From: Aplectana chamaeleonis
Taxonomy: Eukaryota; Nematoda; Chromadorea; Rhabditida; Cosmocercidae
DNA: 64,000 nucleotides
Assembly (NCBI GenBank): GCA_029168955.1
Contig: JAPDOI010000117.1
Span: forward strand, 1-64,000
Direction: 5' to 3'
Each line of letters begins with the position of its first letter. The stretch's first letter is position 1. This document shows, piece after piece, positions 32,537 through 44,560 of this stretch. Made by a program: the position numbers and the translations under genes. The notes below the pieces were generated by a model. The model worked only from the letters and a program-made list of their open reading frames with translations. It was not told the origin of the DNA and searched no databases.

Positions 32537-33358
32537 CCATGTAGCCAGCTTAAGTAATGCTTCATCGATCAACTCGGCAAGCAAACGTGTCTTGCTGTGA
32601 GGCTACCACGCGCGGAAAGGACGATGCTTCATTCACGGTGGTTTATTGTCATTCAGCTCCATTAAACTGCTGTTATCTTCGAAAAATAAAAAAAAAACTG
32701 AGCACTCCAAGTACGAACAGTGGCAAAGCTTAAATCGAATTGCAGACTTCACCGAAGTACTGTGTATTGTTTACGTATTCGATTTAGTCTGAGGCATGGA
32801 CCAGACGTCTGGCCATGCGGTGTTGGCGGCATCACCGGCCAACGGGGTTTAGATCGCGCGCGGCGATCTACCGTTGCAGCCCCGTCTCTTCATCATAGTA
32901 AATTTATTACGTGAACTCTACCGGAAAACTGAGAGCAAACCTCACATTCGTGTTCAACGCCCCCCCCCCCTAAAAACCCTTTGAGCAAAGTTTATGCGAA
33001 AAAAGTTGCCTCGGGAATCCCAAAAGTGGAGTAATGCCTTTTTGTCTTTCAGCTTTTCTCCTAGTTCATGTTTTCGGTTCCTGTATTTTGTTGTTATTAT
33101 TATATTGGTGTTGGACCAGCTACGGTGTTGAATCAAATCGATTGCGCCTACGTTTCCCTCATCCTCATCGTAAGGTCAAAGGTATACATTGTCGCTGTCA
33201 TGAGCGACAGTCATGACATTTAGCACAAATCGTGGCGGGACCAGCATCGGACCCATGGCACTGGCTGTCGTAGGAACAGTTGTCGCGTGTCGCGAAGGGC
33301 TGAAATACTGCAGATGTGTTGATGCCTCTGTCGCTGCAGCGCACTGCGACATACTTAA

Positions 33359-33413
33359 AGGGCGCGAGGCGGTCGCTGTCGCTGTGGAGAGCAACAGCGA
33401 CCGCCTCCCGCCC
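33359..33413. repeat. GC-rich hairpin
   Basis: GGGCGCGAGGCGGTCGCTGT is mirrored by ACAGCGACCGCCTCCCGCCC. Confidence 0.65.
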
Positions 33414-33429
33414 TTTAAATCGCAAAAAT

Positions 33430-33750
33430 ATACCATTGGCCCAAACCTGTCCCATTCGCAGTGCGGTGCAGGGCATTTTGATTAAAATCTGTGTGCTTCC
33501 ATTTGTTATCGGTCTAGCTTTACAGTGTAGTCTGCTCCAGTGCGATGCCTGCGAATGACAAGAAAACACAAGCCCGGTACAGCTCTTCAACAAAATTCTC
33601 ATGGTTCAAGTTCACAGTCTCTGAGAGGCCATAATTCCGTTCGTAGTTGGCTCAGAGAGATTCTGGAGGCACCATTGTGATCAGCACGAAACCGTCTCCA
33701 AGACAAGGACTAAAGCTTAAGAGCGAATCTGAGATCGGACTGTGCCTTTG
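33430..33750. mobile_element. Family AAAGNCACAG, copy 3 (partial)
   Basis: Shares CCATTTGTTATCGGTCTAGC, GGCTCAGAGAGATTCTGGAG-type interior blocks and the right end GATCGGACTGTGCCTTT. The left end is not identifiable and the adjacent sequence is a GCTGTCGCT-rich palindrome. Confidence 0.5.
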
Positions 33751-34184
33751 ACCACGCAGGATTGAAATATTCAATAATCTATACTAGGTTTATTATATAG
33801 AGGAAGGACGAGGATTCTCAAGATTCTTTAAGGGATTCAGGGGGCCTAAAACTTTTCCTACATTTCGATATATTATTGGAAGCAGGTTGAGTAGAGCAAC
33901 GCCGATGAATACAGGAAGATTTGATTGCTTGAGCGGTGTACAAATACTTGGTCGAAAGACAAGATGAAATGCGCTGACCTAGTGCAGGGACCGTTTCACA
34001 TCCTTCCCCGAGCGTCTCCATCCCAGTGAAGCCGCTATTTGATTGGTTATCAGGCGAAATCGGCCAATCAGAGATGACATTCGCTGGAACGGAGGCGTTT
34101 CGAGAGAGATGTGCATACGGCCGGCCCTAGGACCTTCTTAGCATCTTGATGTGTTGTTTTCACTAACGTGACCCAGTTTTGCAG

Positions 34185-34186
34185 TG
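34185..34186 (+). promoter_or_regulatory. Probable trans-splice acceptor before the MIT-kinase start
   Basis: A pyrimidine-rich run ending TTTTGCAG (to 34184) is followed by TG and then the ATG. If the exon were joined by cis-splicing to the preceding PX gene, no clean phase-1 donor is seen there, so a spliced-leader acceptor is the simplest reading. Confidence 0.4.
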
Positions 34187-37100
34187 ATGCCGTCGGCTGA
34201 GAGTAGTGACTACCTGGTTCGTGCCGCGCATCTAGTATCGACGGCCCAACGTGCCGAGCACGAGCATGAGTACGAGCTGGCCTTCCAGTGTTATAAGAAC
34301 GCTGCTAGCAGTCTAATCCAGGTGATCGATCTTGGAGTTCTTGTTCCCGATTACGCAGTTTCAACTTTGGTATGTTTCAGGAATCCAGCGCGAGTCGGAT
34401 ATGTCTCGACGCAATGCAGTTCGCAGAAAAACCGCCAAATACCTTGTGGCCGCTGAACGTCTCTATCGGGCGCATTTGGCCTACGATGGAGCGGCTGCGA
34501 CAGTGAATCTAGAGTCTCTTGTTGACTCGACCATGTCGGTATGTCAAATTTTGCTGAATTAAAACAACTGCCTGCAAATTTTTTCGGTTCGTGACAGGAT
34601 CCGGATGTGCTTGCCTTCCAATGTGCCAATCACTGTCTTAAAAACTACCGCATTGTTGGCGTTCTTCCCAATTTGAATGCGCCGAAGTGGGTCCTGAAAG
34701 TTGAAGAGAAATCGACTGGTTTGTCAATGATTTTCACCTTTGTAAAGCATTTAAAGACAATGTTCGAGATGAATATCATACTCGAGTTAGACTGAAAATT
34801 GGGATTGTTTGGTCGTACGTCGACGAATAGCGAAGAAACAGCGAAGAAAATCGCTCAGAATAAGCTAAAATAGCGGTTTCTAACGTACGGACAGGTTCAG
34901 GGCTTGGACGAGCATATCCGCCCTGCTAGTCTTTGCGAGCACGCGTCAATTGCGAAATGTGCGCGAGTCGATCTAGCTGGGCGTGGCGGAGTTGCTTGGC
35001 AATTTGCCATGGAAAGCGTCCGCAGCGCCACAAGCCCGTCAGAAGAGGGGCGGGGCGGGTTAAGCAGGCGTACTGAGCTAACGAAATCTTGATTCCACGG
35101 CCGTTCTAATGGACTTCTGGCCCGTTTTTGCGGCTTTTTTCGGCCCTATCCCCTCCAGCATCTGTCGGCGTAGTGTTTAACACTGAAAAGTCAAAAACGA
35201 GATTCATCATGAGCACTGCTTTTGGTTAGAGTTATGCATTGGCTTTGAAGGCAAACCGTTCGTGATGAAGTTGCTGGAAAAAGGTGTGCGTACACCGAAA
35301 AGTCGAGCGTTTCTTCCGACGAATGTGCCACACATGGTGCAGCTTCATCAGTTCTTCGAGACAGAAACATTCATTATACTGGTGCTGGACTGTGTGGAAA
35401 GCGGAACGCTGTGGAGTTTTCTGGTGAGTTACTCGAATTATCTGAAAGTTTCGAGAATGAGCAAGACCCTTTGAAATAACCCGCACTTTTGTTTGTTTCT
35501 GCAGTTCTATGATGGCTCCATGTCGCTCATGTGAATTCTGAAAGACTATGAGGGTTTTCTGCTGACTGGGTATCAAATAGATTTAAATTTCTCTATGCCA
35601 TGCTCAATTCTTGAAGCAATCCTGCTCGTTATCCTGGCTCCAGTTTCTCCCTAACCGAGTAACTGATGTTCGCCCGGGAACTTGGTTCTATTCATACTGA
35701 GGGCAAGTTTTGGGATTCTGTGTGAATTCGAGCCCAATGCGACTTCAGGTACACTTTACCGCAATGTCATGGTGCGGTTGCGGTCGACACACTAAAATTA
35801 CGGTGGAAAAACTGGTACTTTGCCAGATTTCGTCATCGATCGACAGCACAGCTGATTTTCTGGGTGAGTTACGGTTTTGTTATTTTTCCTGTTTGTTTCT
35901 GCTTTGTTTTCTGATGTTTTCTGGCTCTTTAGATATTGGAAATAGGTTCTATTATTAGTGCGTGAGGGGAATTACCGTTTGTTCAGGCTTTGAAGTGTCT
36001 TTTTTTTAAAATTCCAATTTAAAATTGAAAAAAAGGCAAATTCTTCTTGCACACTGAGAAGAGCCCATTTTCGTAATATTATGAGAGTCAGGAACAAAAA
36101 TGAAGCAGAAACAAGCTTGAAAAAAGAAGAAACTGACACACTCAGAAAATCAGCTCTGCTGTCGACCGATTACGAAATCTAGCAAAACGTCAGGTTTTTT
36201 ACCGTAGTTTTAGTGTGTCGACCGCAACCGCACTATACCATTTTAACATTGCGCTGAAATGCCATATAGGCTCGCTCTAACAAGGGACCACTTTGAACAT
36301 AAAATGGAGCTTTGGAAAACGGCCTTTTGAAAGTTGTAGAGGGCGTAAAAATAAACTATTTAAAATTTTGAAATTTCACTCAGTCCTCACGGGCAGATCA
36401 AAAACCACCAAAACAATGGGTTGCGGTAGGTAAAATGCCATTCAATGCACCCTAACGTGACAAAAGCCTCTAAAAAACAGGAAGCGGACCTCAGATTCGT
36501 GTTCTGCGCCCCAAATTACCTCCTGGGGCGGAGTTTGGGCAAAAAAAATTCGACCTCTGAACCCCCAAAAATGGCTTTGAGCTTCTTACCTCACGGGGCT
36601 CCAAAGGTCGAAAAAAAATTTATGACCCAAACTTTGCTCTCGGAGGTTATTTGAAGTGCTCATGACGAATCTGAGGTCAGTTTATCGATTTTCGACAGAT
36701 TACGGTAGATTGCGGTGGGTATACGGTAGTTGGGTCAAAGTCTCAGATTTGACTCAAAATTTCTGAACGGGGGTTATTCGGGGTGCTGAATACGAATTTG
36801 ATGTTCACTTGTCAATTTTCAAATTATTAAGGTAGGTTTAGGCCCTCTATGTCATGACAACTACCGTAATCTACAGTAAACCTCAGAATTTTGGCAAACG
36901 ACCTCTAAATTCGTGTTCAGCACCCTAGATTACCCCTACATACAAGTTTTGAGCCGAATCCGAAGATTTTTTCCAAACCACCTAAAAATTCCCTGATGGG
37001 TGGTACCCTTGCCTTGCCGCTAGGCTTGGAAAAACGCCTGTAACTTTCTCCAGAGTGGTTTCTTTTTTTTTCGAGAAGCTGCGAAGAGCATACTCGGATT

Positions 37101-40100
37101 CTACGTCCAAAATGGCTCCAGAAAACTACATTTAATCCAGAATGGCCAGGCTGACTAAAAGTAGTCTTCTTGTAAAGTGCGTTTTTAAAAGGTTCTGTTC
37201 TACTGAAAATTTTGGAATTGATAACGAAACACTTTTCTTGAGTCTTCGAGCCATGCGCTTAAGTATTAGGTTGCTTCAATGGATTTTGTAGTTTAGGTAA
37301 ACCCACTTCTGTTTACAATAATTATTTCTGTTGGAAAAAAGATTGGTCATTGATCAAGGAACAAGTCCACGAAGTTTCATTTTATCCGAACTTTTGTCCA
37401 GCGTCGTATATCAAAATAAGTCCCCTAAAGTGTTTCTCCAAATTAAGGACGGTTTTTCTGTGGCATATGTGGGGGAGAAGGGTAAGGGTATTTTTGATAT
37501 TCTAGCGATTGACGAAACCTCGGAATTTCTATAGTTTCTAACATTGATGTGAACCGTCCTCCGTTTATATCACGTTACCTCTGCGATATAAGAAAAGAGG
37601 TATAAAAAACAAGAGACACTGTTAAAACTGAAAACAAGTAAGGTGAACACATAGAAATGTCATTACTACCAGCCATAATGCAGTAATGATCCCACAGTAT
37701 TCGAACCATCTATCAATTGCTTCGTAATCCAACGCCCAACCGACTGAGCCACGGTGTGCTGCTAGCTCACCCCGACTATCAAATTGCAGTGATCGGTGGT
37801 TTGAATGCAACGAGCATTGTTCAGGGGATCAATGAACAAGTCATAACTCGAGAACCTAGCTAGATTTCATCTTCAAACTTTTAGGAGAACCTTTTCAGAT
37901 GATTTCAAGGCCACAGTATAGCTCACATTTGTGCTACGTCCTCACAATCCAACGTTCTGGTTTCTTTCCTTTTTTGATCGTTTTGATCTACCCGTGGGGA
38001 CTGAGTGAAATTTTATAATTTCAAATTGTTTCTTTTTAACTCCTCTACAACCCTCAAAAAACCGTTTTTCGAAACTCCATTTTATGTTCGAAGTGGTCCC
38101 TTGTAAGATCCCCATCCACTGAATATTTTGGAAGCGGAATGAAATCCCTTGCTTACCATCCTAATACACATGTGTTCTGCAGAAAGGGAGGAACATAGGA
38201 CGAGTTCGGCTGCTACACGCGACTAGCGCAGCGGACAGCCGAAGCTGAAGCGCATGGAGCGGGTTTTTTTCGGCGCATGGTTAAGGCCTTTTCATTCTCA
38301 ACGCCAGCGCGTGGTGCGCGGGCGTCGCCTCGGAGTATGATAGGCGTGACGCCTTGTCTGCGCCTCACACGCGTGACGCTCACTTCGCTGTGGCGGCAAC
38401 TCTCGAAGAGATCTGTCTACCATTTCCAACATTAGTTCGTCATCAATTTCATTTCTTTTCATGATTATTCTATCTAGTACTATCTTTTTGTACCTTGGTG
38501 AAGAACGCGTGTACAGAATTCGTTTGCGCGGCGCTGTAAAAGCCAACGTTATTCCGGTTTGACCCGCCGCAGGAGTACTCGAAGTCTCTCCACGCGCGTG
38601 ACGTGCATAGAAAGTCGTTACGCTCGCGCGGAATGCGTTGGCGTTTAGGAGTATGAATAGCTTTCAACGCGCTCCAGCCGCGGCGTGAACAAAGCGGCAT
38701 CTCATTGCGCGCGTCTCGCATACTAGCCAATTTCATTCAAGGCCAATCCATCCCTGTGTAGTAGGTCAACAAACCGAATTTCCGGGCTCTTCTGGAGCTT
38801 AAGTTGAGGAGAAACGGAATCTTCCGTAAAAAGTTGAAGCATACCTCCTATTGAATGTTATCGGGTTACCTTCTTGAGCTGATTTTGGACGTTTTCTGAC
38901 CTTAGAATTCCTATTGGATAAAAATGCCACAATCATTTCAGCTATGGATTAGCAGTGTTCAGCTGTTTGCAGTCCGTAAAATTCCAAATATTCTGCTTCA
39001 GGCCCGTTACTTCAATGAGTCTGAAACGCGATTCCTGCTCGTCTTAGCTGGAGAGGCGGACAGGGAAGCTATAAAATGCTCTCAACTTGAAGTCCCGTGT
39101 CTGAGGTCGGATCCGAATGACTTCTATCGAGGTAGGGAACCGACCTCTATCCAAAATTTCATTCTTTCATAAGTCTGGATTTAGGGCGTCGACTTCACTT
39201 TTCGGTCGGTGTTGATTTCGAGCGAGTTGCTGAAATGCGCGATGAGACGCAGAGTGTAAGTCCTCTGCAGCTCGTGTTGGCCCGAGGATGTAGTTGATCA
39301 TATAAAGGACCATCCGATCATTTCAGGATGACGTACCGTCCGTTTCACACGTGTGTACGATGGGCGAAGATGCAACCGGGGTTTGTAGAGCTCCTGAAGG
39401 TTTGCTTTACTGTATATTGACCTAGAGGGAGGGTTGGGTATTTATTCAGCCTCCGCATCGGGTCGAGAACATTTATTCAGGCGACTTCTACGTAACAGCA
39501 GATGGAGGGGTGGAAAACCTCTCGATACGCGACGAGGAGCAGCCGGCGAGGATACATCTGTCGTGTCGGGAAACTGGCGAAAAATCGGACGACGGTGTGT
39601 AGAAAAATTGCCATCCCAAATAGGGCATTTCATTTTTCTCCTTTTTCACATGATTTAACAAAAGCTGAGCTGCTGGAGTTTTGGTAGTGTTAATTAGGAT
39701 GTCTGTAAGCTATGCAATGTTTAGCCAATCGTCTTTGCAGACACTGCCAGTCAGACACTCCTGTCGTGTATATCCAATGTGCGTTTATACCTTCGGCGCG
39801 AGCGCCGACGAGCGTGGCCGGGAAAACGTGCTCTACCTGAACCGCTAATTGCGCACTGGATGGCTCAAATCGTCAGTTGGTTGTACGTCATGCATAACGA
39901 GCATGGAGAAGCGATAGGGTGAGTGGGGGAAAGTGTTTGCTCCGTTTTCCAGGGTGAACTTCTGGGTGCGCACCTGCTGACTGATGTGTCCGAGGGATAT
40001 CCCTAGTATAAACCAGCGCGAGCGTTCGCGCAGCGATACTGGACTCTATCTTGGAAATAAGATTACTCGTGCCGCTGAGCAACCTCATGTTGTACGCAGC

Positions 40101-40979
40101 TATGTCATCGCCATCGCATACAACTTTCCTTTAAAATTTTGAGGCTAATTGGTATACCATTTATCAGAATACAAAAATTGCTTTCTATCGGATACCGGAT
40201 TCGAAGGATTTTGCCAATTCGAATAATCGCATTCATCGAATGTTGGCCAAAAAAATTTGAAAATAGGCAGAACGTAGGCATGGATCCTAATGAGACTTTG
40301 CGTTTACCATTGAAGGTTGCCGCGAACCCGGTGCCACATGCTATAACACAGGTGCACCGAGTTTGCGCCAACCTATAATGGTGAACGCAAAGTCTCATTA
40401 GGATCCATGCCGATTTTAAGTAAATAAAAAAAATTATGTCCGAAATGGAGGAACTTTCGCATCAATTCGAGTTTCGGGTATCTGATGGGATGATTTAGTT
40501 CGAAGACAGATAAAAATTCAAGGTGTGGTCAGAGTTTAAAGAAGACGTGGGTCAAATCGAATAATTATTGGAAAAATAAAAGAGTAATTCGTTTCGATAA
40601 TTCCAGTACACAACTCATTTGGGAATTTTTGTTTTTTTTTTTCAATTTTTTCATTTTTGAATGGTCGAGTCACTCAGGAATTTCAATTTTTGTGTTTTTT
40701 GAAGTTGGAGTCGTTCGAAAAATAAAGCGATTGGGTTTTTGAATACTCAATTCACAGGTCAAGTCGAAATATCATTTTTCTGAAGAATCGGTCGTTTTCA
40801 GGTCGCGACATTTGAATACTCAGCCGCCGAAAACAATTTTCAATATAGTAATCGTGAGGCATTTGGGCTTATTCGAAAACTCGAGTATTTATCTAAAAAA
40901 TTGCTGTGTTTGCTTAGAATGGTAGCACTACAGACTCCAGCCCTTCGCGCAAGCTGTCGCGGCTATCCTCAAGCTGGAC

Positions 40980-41022
<43 letters not shown>

Positions 41023-43975
41023 TGCCTCTTCAAGTCGAGCTGCAAAAGTCGCACCGCCACGTTGAAGGATAGATGGCGGCTACGCAGTTTTGTGCCTTCC
41101 CTTTATTCCCATCATTGCGGAGCGACTTTTGTCACCAGACTCTGCATAAGCCTCTACCTGCTCTCTCTCGTGGGTCTATCAATGATAGCCGTGACGCGAC
41201 CGCTCAGCAGGAACAATCGCACCAATTCCATGTATTAATTTTGGACAGTTTGGACAATGGACAGTAGAGGGCACAAATTGTAATACATGGTAATGCGTTC
41301 TCGTTCGATCGGATAGTCAAAGCCGATTTCCGAGTTTTGCTTTTCACGCGGAGACAAGATCCGGTCGATTATCCGAAGGTGATTTTGCAAGGTGAGGTGT
41401 ATAGTGTCTACAGTTAGGTCCATAGCTTGTTTCCTCAAGAAAAAATTATTTAAATCTCACCGGCTGGCGCGGCAGTTTAAATCTCACCGGCGGCTGGCGG
41501 TATGGTAAGCTGATCAGCTGCGCTCTTCTCTCGGCCTGAACCGATGAACGGGCCGGCGCACGCGACCGTCGCGCCAGCCGCGGGTGAAATTTAAATGTTT
41601 TTTTCTTGGGGAAACGAGCCACCGACCTCACTATACAGTCGGCACGGATCGCACTGGGACTTTAGGATCCCTCCTCCCGGTGTCGTTGGCGCGAACTCGG
41701 TGCGCACATGTTATAAAATATTCTCTATTTCGTAATAAATTGTATTTCCGTCGTTCCCGTGCGCTTGCGTGCGCATGCTGCGTCTTTTTCTCCCTCACAC
41801 TTTCCGGCTGTTTCACCCCTCGCTCCGCACACGCATGGAACAAAATAAATTTGGCTCCGAAATAAAGGGTACGTGAACGGAGTCTGCTACACCAAGAAGA
41901 AGAAACCAGAGCGGCCAGTGCCATCTGTGTCGAGTGTGGCTTATCATATGTTCTATCGTACCCGATTTGTCTCTTGTATTCTTACACATATGTAACGGAG
42001 AGTCCGAGAAAGTATGTTTTCTAAAGCGCCTGAACTTTTAGTGATCTTCGCCCTGACAACATTCTGATAGACATGGATGGTAACCTTCAGATGACTTATT
42101 ACGGCAAGTGGCATAATAACTATAGACCGAAAGAGATCTACGAAGGTTACAGTGCTCCAGGTTAGTTACTGTCGGCATGAATCCTAGTGACGCTCTGCTT
42201 TCCCCTATTGAAGGTTAGCGGAACCTCGGTGTAGCTGTATCTTAGCATGTAACACCGAGTTTGCGCCAACCTTCAATAGGGAACGCAGGGTATCACTAGG
42301 ATCCATGCCGACTGTGTATTGCTCTGAAGAAACTTCGGTTTTTTCCCGAGTTTTCCTTCAATAATATTCTGCTTACAGAGTGCTTCAAATATGGGTGGGT
42401 TCCGACAGCGGCGAACGATATCTGGTCGCTCGCAGCGATAATGTTTGAACTGCTAAGCGGTCGTGCGTTAGTGAACGCAGCGCCCCACGGAGTGAGCCCG
42501 TGAGTGAATTCAAAATTAGTTCAGCTCCGTATTTCCAAAATTCGGTTATCCATTTCTTCTTTTCAGGAAAGCTTGGGTTTTCTATCCGGTTCTTTTTAGG
42601 TGCGAAGAACTTCCATTCCCAGACCATCTGGAAATCTCTCTCGCGGCAAGGGATCTGGTCTCGCAGTGCGTATTGATTTTATTGATTTACTTTTTGCCTT
42701 AGTTAATTATCACGGTTTGTGTCTGTTTCCTTGCGCTGGTTTAGTTCTTACTGGAAATAAGTGGAATTCCGATTACTGACCGCCGAATTTACTCTGCGTT
42801 CTGATCTTATTGACTTAAAGTTTCGAAAAAAGCACTTAAAATGCGGAAGGGATTCGGAAATGCCTGCAGGAACGAAGTTTTCCGATACCCGATATTTCTA
42901 AGGTCATTCCCCAATTTTGAGAAAAAAAACTTTAATTTCTAGTATTTACTCACTGGAGATGATTAGCTCAGATTAATCATAAAGAGCGCTTTTCCTTAGA
43001 ATACCGAAACTCTGTAAGCTTTAGAAGTACCGATGCAAACTTGTTGTGAGGGTAAATTAAAGTGTTTCCGTTTAGGCTGCTCACAGATCTATCTTCGCGT
43101 CCTTGTTTGGAATATGTTCGAGCGCATCCATTTTTTCGTGCTATCGACTGGTCTCTTTATGATAATCCGCATTCTACGCCGATAAATAAGGAATCGGTAG
43201 GGTTTTCGTATTTTTGTTCAATATTCGCGGGCCACTTACGTAAGAATTTCCCCTGGCAAGTTTTCTTCCAGTCCGGGATAACACTAGTTGACGGTAACCT
43301 GCGGCTGCAATGTCAGTGTAATTAATAATTTTCCGGTGTAGAAGAAACTTCTGTGAAGGTCATCCATTTGTCCACGTTTCCCCTGGGCGCGTTAATCCAT
43401 GTGGAGGTGTCATTTGTCTTTTCATAAAGCTATTATGAATTTTCCATGTGCAACTACAGTTTTGTCAGGTAAACTATTAAACATTCAGTAAATTTAACTG
43501 TATTGGACTTGACGACTACCGTAGGATACGGTAAATTTGATTTTTCTCTACCCTTACCTGCCTTTGTCGTTTGAAAAGCCGAAATCGAATCTCATGTCGG
43601 TGCTCAGCGCTGTAACCCCCCTCCCTGGACCAAATTTGGGGGAAGAAGAAATATTATATTTTTTGGGTGCACCTACCGTTTTAAGCTCGAAGCCTTTTGG
43701 AATTTAAGTTTGGGCAAAGGAGGTCCGCAATTTTCGCTACTGGTGGCCAGGGAATCGTCGCAAGGTGTTTCAGTTTGCTCGCTGCAGACTACGCCGAAAT
43801 GTTTTCCCTTGCCAGTTTCAACAAAATTGGACACAGTTATGCATTTCAGACGTCGTTTGCGAGCTCGTCAGCTACCGACTTGCGAAGAAGTCGGGACTCT
43901 GGCGAGAGTGATTCCGGTCTGCCTTTATATGTGCCTGATTTACTGGATATTGCTGTGAATGAGGATTGCGAGTGA
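34187..43975 (+). CDS. MIT-domain pseudokinase-like protein, RPS6KC1/RPS6KL1 family (14 exons, about 582 aa)
   Basis: Exons: 34187-34321, 34359-34538, 34598-34718, 35230-35423, 39002-39131, 39185-39255, 39327-39399, 39481-39594, 39741-39918, 42042-42160, 42379-42499, 42600-42665, 43076-43196, 43850-43975; the summed frame is open. Residues 1-60 form a MIT domain (YLVRAAHLVSTAQRAE, then FQCYKNAASSL), followed by RRKTAKYLVAAERLYRAH, as in RPS6KC1/SNX15. The kinase N-lobe carries the lysine FVMK (Lys159) and VPHMVQLHQFF. The C-lobe has GDLRPDN (399-405), NDIWSL (451-456) and AHPFF (517-521). The glycine loop is lost, HRD reads IGD, and the DFG position reads YYGKW, so weak or no catalysis is likely; human RPS6KC1 also lacks DFG. 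Family members bind ESCRT or endosomal partners (inference). The start follows an AG acceptor by 2 nt, consistent with trans-splicing. The first intron is only 37 bp if drawn as above. The last exon (acidic, Ser-rich tail) rests on splice phase and composition. Confidence 0.85.
34745..34830. repeat. Inverted end fragment of the AAGGCAGTGTTCACGAT family
   Basis: AAAGACAATGTTCGAGATGA followed by ATCATACTCGAG and GGTCGT; reverse complement of the 14.2 and 55.8 kb fragments. Lies 25 bp after a kinase-gene donor. Confidence 0.45.
36280..37180. repeat. Dispersed repeat, family ACGGTAGATTACGGT, copy 1
   Basis: Contains TTTATCGATTTTCGACAGAT, TACGGTAGATTGCGGTGGGT and GTTATTCGGGGTGCTGAATA. The same blocks recur at 46.4-48.1, 52.3-52.9 and 61.2-62.0 kb. 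No coding capacity. In kinase-gene intron 4. Confidence 0.65.
37683..37757 (-). pseudogene. tRNA-Arg(ACG)-like pseudogene or SINE head
   Basis: On the minus strand, A box TGGCTCAGTCGG, a fully paired D stem (GCTC/GGGC), anticodon loop TTACGAA (ACG) and B box GGTTCGAAT are in tRNA order and spacing. The anticodon, T and acceptor stems are broken. It lies in a kinase-gene intron. Confidence 0.5.
40276..40412. mobile_element. Palindromic MITE, family TCGGCATG, copy 1
   Basis: GGCATGGATCCTAATGAGAC is mirrored at the other end. The 137-bp hairpin holds the CACCGAGTTTGCGCCAACCT block. Inside intron 9 of the MIT-kinase gene. Confidence 0.85.
40979..41019. repeat. (CT)n microsatellite
   Basis: About 20 uninterrupted CT units within intron 9 of the MIT-kinase gene. 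Confidence 0.95.
41449..41595. repeat. GC-rich hairpin repeat
   Basis: TTTAAATCTCACCGGCTGG is mirrored by CAGCCGCGGGTGAAATTTAA. The interior CACCGGCGGCTGGCGG repeats the arm. Intron 9 of the MIT-kinase gene. Confidence 0.55.
41638..41715. mobile_element. Divergent half MITE related to family TCGGCATG
   Basis: GTCGGCACGGATCGCACTGG ... GGCGCGAACTCGGTGCGCAC. Left half only. Confidence 0.5.
42171..42312. mobile_element. Palindromic MITE, family TCGGCATG, copy 2
   Basis: GTCGGCATGAATCCTAGTGA is mirrored by TCACTAGGATCCATGCCGAC. It starts only 10 bp after a splice donor and makes up most of the 218-bp intron 42161-42378. Confidence 0.85.
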
Positions 43976-44497
43976 TTTCTCTTCAGAAGGCGCTCGTTCC
44001 AGATTCGAAAGATTCGACATTCTTCTCATGATTCACTTAAGATTTTCGAACGATTACGCTCAGTTTTCTTGAAACGAGTCATTCAAATTGTAATCTTTGC
44101 TGATATAGGCTGTAGTTCATTCCAAACTTACTTTCGCGGTGTCAGACTTTTCTCAGCTGGGCGCAGAACCAAATGAGCTTTACCTAAGGAGGGTGACTCG
44201 GAAGGATGGGTGCGAGGCGTTTGGTCCGAAAAGCTAGAGCGCAAACAAGGGAAAAATTGGCTTAATTCCATCTAGGTACTTGGGTTTTAGACACCAAATC
44301 TCCAGGGAGAGTGCGAGTCGCAACACAATTATGTACCATCTCGTCGGTTGTGGTCGGTATCGTCTTGCCATACGATTACGAGCGTTGAGCTCGGAAGGAA
44401 GAAATGGATCGTTGTCTAAGCAGCCTAAAATTGATTTGAACTATGATTAAACCTTAACAATCGGGCTTAATCAGCCACTCGTCAAGCACGACGCCAA

Positions 44498-44560
44498 CCT
44501 CACCGAGTTTGCGCCAACCTTCAATAGAGAACGCAAAGTATCACTAGGATCCATGCCGAT
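44498..44560. mobile_element. MITE family TCGGCATG, half copy
   Basis: Only the right half is present: ACCGAGTTTGCGCCAACCTT followed by TCACTAGGATCCATGCCGA. Confidence 0.7.
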
